Of a DNA stretch of 25,856 nt, positions 22,283 through 25,856 are shown one piece after another. Within the stretch, counting starts at the first letter, position 1. Each line of letters begins with the position of its first letter. The translations under genes were made by a program, and so were the position numbers. The DNA lies in assembly GCA_034722035.1 (NCBI GenBank), contig JAYENK010000005.1, forward strand, positions 1 through 25,856. Reading direction: 5' to 3'. Under the pieces are notes generated by a model that was given only the letters and a program-made list of their open reading frames with translations, was not told where the DNA came from and did not search any database. This DNA comes from JAYENK01 sp034722035. GTDB lineage: Bacteria > Patescibacteriota > Patescibacteriia > Patescibacteriales > UBA12075.

Positions 22283-22570
22283 AATTTGCATCCCCATGCT
22301 CACTCTACTTCACTAAAAGTGAAATAAAGCTAGAAAGAGAGGGATGTAGAAATGCACTGGGCAAAACTACTTTGTAATAATGCTCCAGGATGACTACATC
22401 CCAGTTGTTGTTTTTCTCAACAAGAAGAATTTAAGAAGGATTGTTGAGCTTTGTTTTAAAGGACATTGAATATATTGGCGGGGTATTTGGATAAGCCCCT
22501 ATTCCCTGTTTAAAACGATTAGTATCGTTTCAAGTAACAGGGAGGAAGCACCTTTTTTCGGTAGTTCCTC
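22247..22570 (-). ncRNA. candidate structured RNA, about 320 bases
   Basis: Six separate perfect helices lie in about 260 bases without a reading frame. They are TTCACT/AGTGAA (22309-22323); GGGATGTAG/CTACATCCC (22341-22349 with 22394-22402) enclosing CTGG-GCA/TGC-T-CCAG; CTCAACAA/TTGTTGAG (22416-22423 with 22441-22448); GGGG/CCCC (22480-22499); CCCTGTT/AACAGGG (22504-22542) enclosing AAACGAT/ATCGTTT; and GAGGAA/TTCCTC (22542-22570). The minus strand is favoured because the strong terminator at 22247-22282 follows on it and a promoter stands upstream at 23009-22981. It begins about 20 bases after the stop of the 105-residue protein gene. It may be a stand-alone RNA or a structured 3' region. 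I could not match it to RNase P, tmRNA, SRP or 6S RNA signatures. Confidence 0.6.
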
Positions 22571-22591
22571 GCTATTATTTAAAACAATAAA

Positions 22592-22909
22592 CTAGGCTAA
22601 ATTTGATTTTTCAATCCGTTCCATTTGCATTCCACCAATTTCTATCGGTAAATGTTTGATTCTGTTTTCGATTTGGACATTATTTTTTATTATTAACTTA
22701 TTGAGATTAGTGCCGGTTAGTGAGTTGTATAATAAGCTTAGACTGAGGGTGGAAAATATGACAATAAAAAAAGCAATGGACAAACTAAGCCAAAGTCCAG
22801 ACCAGCTGAACTCCTGTTCCATTGCTTTCTTTTTAATGTTGCGGTAATAATGCCAACCAATTTGCTCAAGTGGCAAATCGTGGACATCATTTGCTGTGTT
22901 TATGTTCAT
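22592..22909 (-). CDS. single-pass membrane protein, 105 residues
   Basis: No family is recognised. The N-terminal 37 residues are polar (MNINTANDVHDLPLEQIGWH, then YYRNIKKKAMEQ) and probably cytoplasmic. One membrane helix follows (about 38-62), then a 40-residue tail with IIKNNVQIENRIKHL and a Met/Glu-rich end. The gene has a clear promoter with a palindromic spacer, 70 bases upstream, and stops with TAG. It is followed within about 20 bases by the densely folded segment, with which it probably shares a transcript. No Shine-Dalgarno is seen. It could be a partner of the RNA or unrelated. Confidence 0.65.
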   Translation of the reverse strand: MNINTANDVHDLPLEQIGWHYYRNIKKKAMEQEFSWSGLWLSLSIAFFIVIFSTLSLSLLYNSLTGTNLNKLIIKNNVQIENRIKHLPIEIGGMQMERIEKSNLA

Positions 22910-22980
22910 TTTTTATTTTTGTTTTGGCTTTTTGTTAAATTTGAGGAGCAAAAAATAGGTTTTTCAAACCATCTATATAC

Positions 22981-23009
22981 ATAATAGCAAATATTTGCGC
23001 TTTTGTCAA
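22981..23009 (-). promoter_or_regulatory. strong promoter with palindromic spacer
   Basis: On the minus strand TTGACA (23009-23004), a 17-base spacer and TATTAT (22986-22981) give near-consensus spacing. The spacer contains the perfect 12-base palindrome GCAAATATTTGC (22987-22998), a good place for a repressor. It should drive the 105-residue gene and perhaps the structured RNA. Confidence 0.7.
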
Positions 23010-23018
23010 TGTGGAAAA

Positions 23019-24071
23019 CTAAATTAATTTAAATTTATTCAGTAATTCCGGGTTATCCATCTGTGCTCTAGCCGTTTCTTTATCGATTAATTTTTCTTTA
23101 TACAGGTGTTGAATGTTTTGGTCTAAGCTTAGCATTCCTTCACGTGAGCTAGTTTCAATGATTGTTTTAATTTGAGAGATCTTATTTTCTCGAATTAAAT
23201 TAGCAATAGCCGGTGTGTTAATCAGAATTTCTCGAGCCGCGGTTCGGCCTCCACCGATTTTTGGCACTAAGCGCTGAGAAATTACTCCAGCCAAAGTCAT
23301 TGATAATTGTTGCTTGACTTGATTCTGTTGGTGCGGTGGAAAAATATCAATAATACGATCGATAGTTTGCGCGGCATTATAAGTATGAAGTGTAGCCAAA
23401 ACCAGGTGTCCCGTTTCGGCTAGGGTGATCGTGGTTGCGATTGTTTCAAGGTCGCGCATTTCGCCCACCATAATAACATTTGGGTCTTGCCGGAGAGCAT
23501 GCTTAAGGCCTTCGGCAAAAGAAAGCATGTCGCTGCCCAGTTGCCTTTGAATAATAATACTTTTTTCCGGTTTGAATAAATATTCAATTGGATCTTCAAA
23601 AGTAATGATATTGGCGAAACGGTTATGATTAATATAATTAAGCATAGCGGCTAAAGAGGTGGATTTACCACAGCCGGTTGGACCGGTTAGAAGAATCAGC
23701 CCTTGTTTGAGGTCCAGTAAATTATAAACAACTTTGGGTAGATTAATTTCATCCAAAGTAGGAATGTGGTCGGTGATAACACGAGCGACTAAGCCCATAT
23801 TGCCCTTTTCAAAATGTAGGTTAATGCGATAGCGAAAGCTCTCTTCTTCGGTGCCAATATCCAGCTCTTTGCTAACCTTGAAGCGCTCTAAATCTTTGGC
23901 TGACAAGAGTTGAGTGACCATTGCTTCCATTTCTTTTTTTGTGATAGGTTTTTGGCTTTCAATGTACTCCAAGCTTCCGTCAAATCTAATTGCCGGCGGA
24001 ACGCCGACTATTAAATGTAAATCAGAGGCTTTTTTGTCTGTCGCAATTTTTAAAAGTTCTTTTATTGTCAT
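23019..24071 (-). CDS. pilT: type IV pilus retraction ATPase PilT
   Basis: This 350-residue secretion ATPase has an N-terminal PAS-like domain (ASDLHLIVGVPPAIRFDG), Walker A GPTGCGKST (130-138), Asp box FEDPIEY (158-164), Walker B VIMVGEMRD (199-207), His box TLAETGHLVLATLHT (216-230), and AIANLIRENK near residue 282, corresponding to the PilT-specific AIRNLIRE. The full length matches the family. As a hexamer at the inner membrane it depolymerises pilin and retracts the pilus. The first 36 codons are repeated beyond the N gap by an assembly artefact, so the gene itself is intact. Pilus structural genes are not in the window. Confidence 0.95.
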   Translation of the reverse strand: MTIKELLKIATDKKASDLHLIVGVPPAIRFDGSLEYIESQKPITKKEMEAMVTQLLSAKDLERFKVSKELDIGTEEESFRYRINLHFEKGNMGLVARVITDHIPTLDEINLPKVVYNLLDLKQGLILLTGPTGCGKSTSLAAMLNYINHNRFANIITFEDPIEYLFKPEKSIIIQRQLGSDMLSFAEGLKHALRQDPNVIMVGEMRDLETIATTITLAETGHLVLATLHTYNAAQTIDRIIDIFPPHQQNQVKQQLSMTLAGVISQRLVPKIGGGRTAAREILINTPAIANLIRENKISQIKTIIETSSREGMLSLDQNIQHLYKEKLIDKETARAQMDNPELLNKFKLI

Positions 24072-24090
24072 ATTTTATAGTATTAAGTAT
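23964..24090. repeat. exact 127-base duplicate, copy A (pilT start)
   Basis: This stretch, covering the first 36 codons of pilT and 19 bases upstream, is identical to 24191-24317 on the other side of the N run. The length of 127 equals a common maximum k-mer in de Bruijn assemblers, so this is best read as overlapping contig ends that were not merged. Confidence 0.95.
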
Positions 24091-24190
24091 NNNNNNNNNN
24101 NNNNNNNNNNNNNNNNNNNNNNNNNNNNNNNNNNNNNNNNNNNNNNNNNNNNNNNNNNNNNNNNNNNNNNNNNNNNNNNNNNNNNNNNNN
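24091..24190. other. 100-base scaffold gap (N run)
   Basis: Exactly 100 N, the usual placeholder for a gap of unknown size. Because the flanks are identical over 127 bases, the true sequence is most likely continuous with no gap at all. Confidence 0.97.
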
Positions 24191-24317
24191 GTACTCCAAG
24201 CTTCCGTCAAATCTAATTGCCGGCGGAACGCCGACTATTAAATGTAAATCAGAGGCTTTTTTGTCTGTCGCAATTTTTAAAAGTTCTTTTATTGTCATAT
24301 TTTATAGTATTAAGTAT
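24191..24317. repeat. exact 127-base duplicate, copy B
   Basis: This is identical to 23964-24090. It contains a second pilT start codon (24298) and 36 codons that run into the N gap; this is not a second gene. The real upstream region of pilT continues from here to 24407. Confidence 0.95.
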
Positions 24318-24348
24318 TGTTGTTAGCTTAAAAATATTTAATACTGAT

Positions 24349-24377
24349 ATTATACCATAAAAAAAACTCCGCGTCAT
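24349..24377 (-). promoter_or_regulatory. promoter of pilT
   Basis: On the minus strand ATGACG (24377-24372), a 17-base spacer and TATAAT (24354-24349) lie about 50 bases before the pilT start (copy B). It overlaps the rnc terminator, so the end of one transcript and the start of the next share the same 30 bases. Confidence 0.5.
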
Positions 24378-24391
24378 TTGTAGAGTTTTTT
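24361..24391 (-). terminator. terminator of the rpmF-nusB-rnc transcript
   Basis: AAAAAACTC (24361-24369) and GAGTTTTTT (24383-24391) pair over nine positions with a 13-base loop, 17 bases after the rnc stop. The A/T runs on both sides make it a weak but plausible terminator in either direction. Confidence 0.65.
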
Positions 24392-24407
24392 TAATATCAT
24401 TTAATTT

Positions 24408-25100
24408 TTACCAGCCTTTCTTTTTAATGCCAAGCATGGCTGCGTTTACCTGGGCTTCTTGTTTGCTTGTGCCTTTGCCTTTTACGATTAATTTGTTGTT
24501 TAAATATAATCCAACCTCAAAAGTTTTGGCATGATCCGGCCCGGATTCGCTTAGTATTTTGTAGTTAGGAGTAACTTTATAAATTTCTTGTGATTTTTCC
24601 TGAAATTTTGATTTGGGATCCATATATAATTCATTTTCCAGAATATTATCAAGTTTGGAAATCATATGGTTATGTACGAACTTGCTCGCCATTTTCATTC
24701 CTCCATCCAGATAGATGGCGCCAATCAATGCTTCAACTGCGTTGGCCAAAATAAATTGTCGTGCTTTTGAATTAACGTCTTTAGACTCACCTCGTGAGAG
24801 ATACATGCAATTTTCAAAGTCAATCTCCTTGGCAACCTTCGCAAGCATGTTAGAATTTACCAAGCTGGCACGCCAATTTGTCAAGTCGCCTTCGGGGGTA
24901 GTGGGAAAGTTGTCAAACAAATATTTTGTGACAATGATTTCCAGAACCGCGTCCCCCAAAAATTCTAAACGCTCGTTGTGGGGCAGAGCAAAGTCGGGGT
25001 TTTCATTTAAATAAGAACGGTGTACAACCGCTTGTTGCAACAAGTCGATATTTTTAAATTTAATATCGATTCTTTTTTCAATTTTTTTTAGATTGTCCAT
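24408..25100 (-). CDS. rnc: ribonuclease III
   Basis: This 230-residue enzyme has the signature NERLEFLGDAVL (42-53) with catalytic Glu46 and Asp50, the second metal-site segment ILANAVEALIGAIYLD (117-132) with Glu123, and a C-terminal double-stranded RNA-binding domain (about 158-230: DPKSKFQEKSQE, then GKGTSKQEAQVNAA). It cuts double-stranded RNA in rRNA precursors and mRNAs. Position 120 is Asn where E. coli has Asp114; I remember Asn here in other lineages too, so activity is not excluded. It starts eight bases after nusB ends; the two genes work together in rRNA processing and transcription. Confidence 0.95.
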   Translation of the reverse strand: MDNLKKIEKRIDIKFKNIDLLQQAVVHRSYLNENPDFALPHNERLEFLGDAVLEIIVTKYLFDNFPTTPEGDLTNWRASLVNSNMLAKVAKEIDFENCMYLSRGESKDVNSKARQFILANAVEALIGAIYLDGGMKMASKFVHNHMISKLDNILENELYMDPKSKFQEKSQEIYKVTPNYKILSESGPDHAKTFEVGLYLNNKLIVKGKGTSKQEAQVNAAMLGIKKKGW

Positions 25101-25108
25101 TTAATAAA

Positions 25109-25537
25109 TTATTTTTTAGTTTTATTGAGTATGTCTTTGTATATCGCTCCCAAAACACCGTTGACAAATTTTCCGCTAGATATAGAACCAAAAGTTTTGG
25201 CAATTTCAATCGCTTCGTTAATCGCCACTTTAGCCGGAATATCTTCATTGAAGATAAGTTCGTAGACGCCAATACGAAGAATGTTTCTGTCTATAATAGT
25301 GATTTGCTCAAGTGGCCATTCGGTTGCATATTTGCTGATGTGGGTATCAATTTTTTTTTGATTTTTGAGTACTCCATTGATTAAATTTTGCACAAAGCCA
25401 TGATCATCAAATTGAGGCGCAAAATTTTTAAAAACTTGTTCGGTGATTTTTTCTACATTCTTTTCAGACGCGCCATTAAAATCCCAAAGGAATAATGATT
25501 GCATGGCAATGGTTCGTGCCAGATGTCGATTGGACAT
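25109..25537 (-). CDS. nusB: transcription antitermination factor NusB
   Basis: This 142-residue all-helical protein starts SNRHLARTIAMQSLFLWDF, the typical NusB N-terminus with the Arg-rich RNA-binding helix. The core holds WPLEQITIIDRNILRIGVYE and PAKVAINEAIEIAKTFG, and the end is SGKFVNGVLGAIYKD. Length fits the family (about 130-150). With NusE (S10) it binds boxA of rRNA operons and prevents early termination. It lies 30 bases after rpmF and eight before rnc, a common grouping in this phylum. Confidence 0.95.
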   Translation of the reverse strand: MSNRHLARTIAMQSLFLWDFNGASEKNVEKITEQVFKNFAPQFDDHGFVQNLINGVLKNQKKIDTHISKYATEWPLEQITIIDRNILRIGVYELIFNEDIPAKVAINEAIEIAKTFGSISSGKFVNGVLGAIYKDILNKTKK

Positions 25538-25567
25538 AAAAATAATTTAAAAAGAAAAAGTGAAAGG

Positions 25568-25765
25568 TTATTCACTTTTTGCTTTTTTTTCTTTTATTTT
25601 AATAACTTCACGTTTTTTGTAAGTGCCACAAAATGCACAGGCCTTGTGTGGTTCTACTGCTTTTCCGCATTGTTGGCATTTGCTTAGATTTGCACTCTTA
25701 AGCGCGTGATGTGATCTTCTGCGTCCGGCCGATGAGCTGGTACGACGTTTTTTAGGTACAGACAT
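25568..25765 (-). CDS. rpmF: 50S ribosomal protein L32
   Basis: This 65-residue protein has the usual N-terminus SVPKKRRTSSSAGRRRSHHA and a zinc ribbon with Cys30, Cys33, Cys43 and Cys46 (CQQC and CAFC). So this is the zinc-binding C+ form of L32. A Lys/Glu-rich tail extends it slightly. It is a component of the large ribosomal subunit near the peptidyl transferase region. It is the first gene of the rpmF-nusB-rnc operon. Confidence 0.96.
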   Translation of the reverse strand: MSVPKKRRTSSSAGRRRSHHALKSANLSKCQQCGKAVEPHKACAFCGTYKKREVIKIKEKKAKSE

Positions 25766-25799
25766 AAATTCAATAATAATAATTTTTATTTACAACTAT

Positions 25800-25829
25800 A
25801 ATATAACCAAATATTCCCAAAAAAGTCAA
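25800..25829 (-). promoter_or_regulatory. promoter of the rpmF-nusB-rnc operon
   Basis: On the minus strand TTGACT (25829-25824), an 18-base spacer and TATATT (25805-25800) lie 35 bases before the rpmF start. A TATTAT two bases further is an alternative -10. Confidence 0.55.
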
Positions 25830-25856
25830 ATTTAAATTTTTTAAAAAATTAAAATA

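Noticed and set aside
22247..22570. RNase P RNA, tmRNA, SRP RNA or 6S RNA
   Set aside because: GGGGCTTATCC recalls the RNase P 3' motif and GGAGGAAGCACC recalls SRP, but the partner motifs and overall layout are missing in both; no tRNA-like arm for tmRNA and no single long hairpin for 6S is seen.
24083..24298. Second, truncated pilT gene beyond the N gap
   Set aside because: The sequence is an exact 127-base copy of the pilT start flanking 100 N; overlap of unmerged contigs explains it fully.
24741..24743. Inactive RNase III because Asn120 replaces the usual Asp
   Set aside because: The other catalytic acids (Glu46, Asp50, Glu123) are present, and I recall Asn at this position in apparently active relatives.

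Overview
The window looks like a stretch of a Candidate Phyla Radiation (Patescibacteria, probably Parcubacteria-type) genome. It is AT-rich, has short spacers and mostly TAA stops, and few starts have a ribosome binding site. It combines lamin-tail surface protein, penicillin-binding protein, FtsK, SMC, PilT, RNase III, NusB and L32 genes in an arrangement familiar from that group. The taxonomic call is inference from gene content and style; no 16S gene is present.

Bases 1 to about 6710 are accessory. They hold an unrecognised 152-residue protein, the wreck of a Ham1/RdgB nucleotide pyrophosphatase, and a membrane-anchored FAM173-like methyltransferase. After these comes tRNA-His(GTG) with its terminator. 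Behind the tRNA lies a small island: a possible promoter-plus-terminator small RNA and an HTH/Fic-Doc toxin-antitoxin-like pair with its own operator. The tRNA 3' flank is partly repeated at the island's far end. Then follow a DUF4143-type AAA ATPase, an ORF remnant, an operon of three tiny membrane proteins (one broken by an amber codon), and a divergent HTH-GHKL ATPase-STAS-like regulator.

Bases 6723 to 25856 are mostly housekeeping. An ABC-2 exporter pair (minus) diverges from galT-like and class A PBP genes (plus). Convergent to these run ftsK and an UlaG-like metallo-hydrolase. Next are smc, a 66-residue protein and a lamin-tail/PKD/OB surface protein in one minus-strand operon. Upstream of smc lies a 105-residue membrane protein with a good promoter, followed by about 320 bases of dense perfect helices ending in a strong terminator. 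This is the best candidate in the window for an undescribed structured RNA. The window closes with pilT and rpmF-nusB-rnc, all on the minus strand.

The 100-N gap at 24091-24190 is flanked by an exact 127-base duplication of the pilT start. It is almost certainly an assembly artefact, and pilT is intact. The SMC protein is short (879 residues) and shows no recognisable hinge domain.
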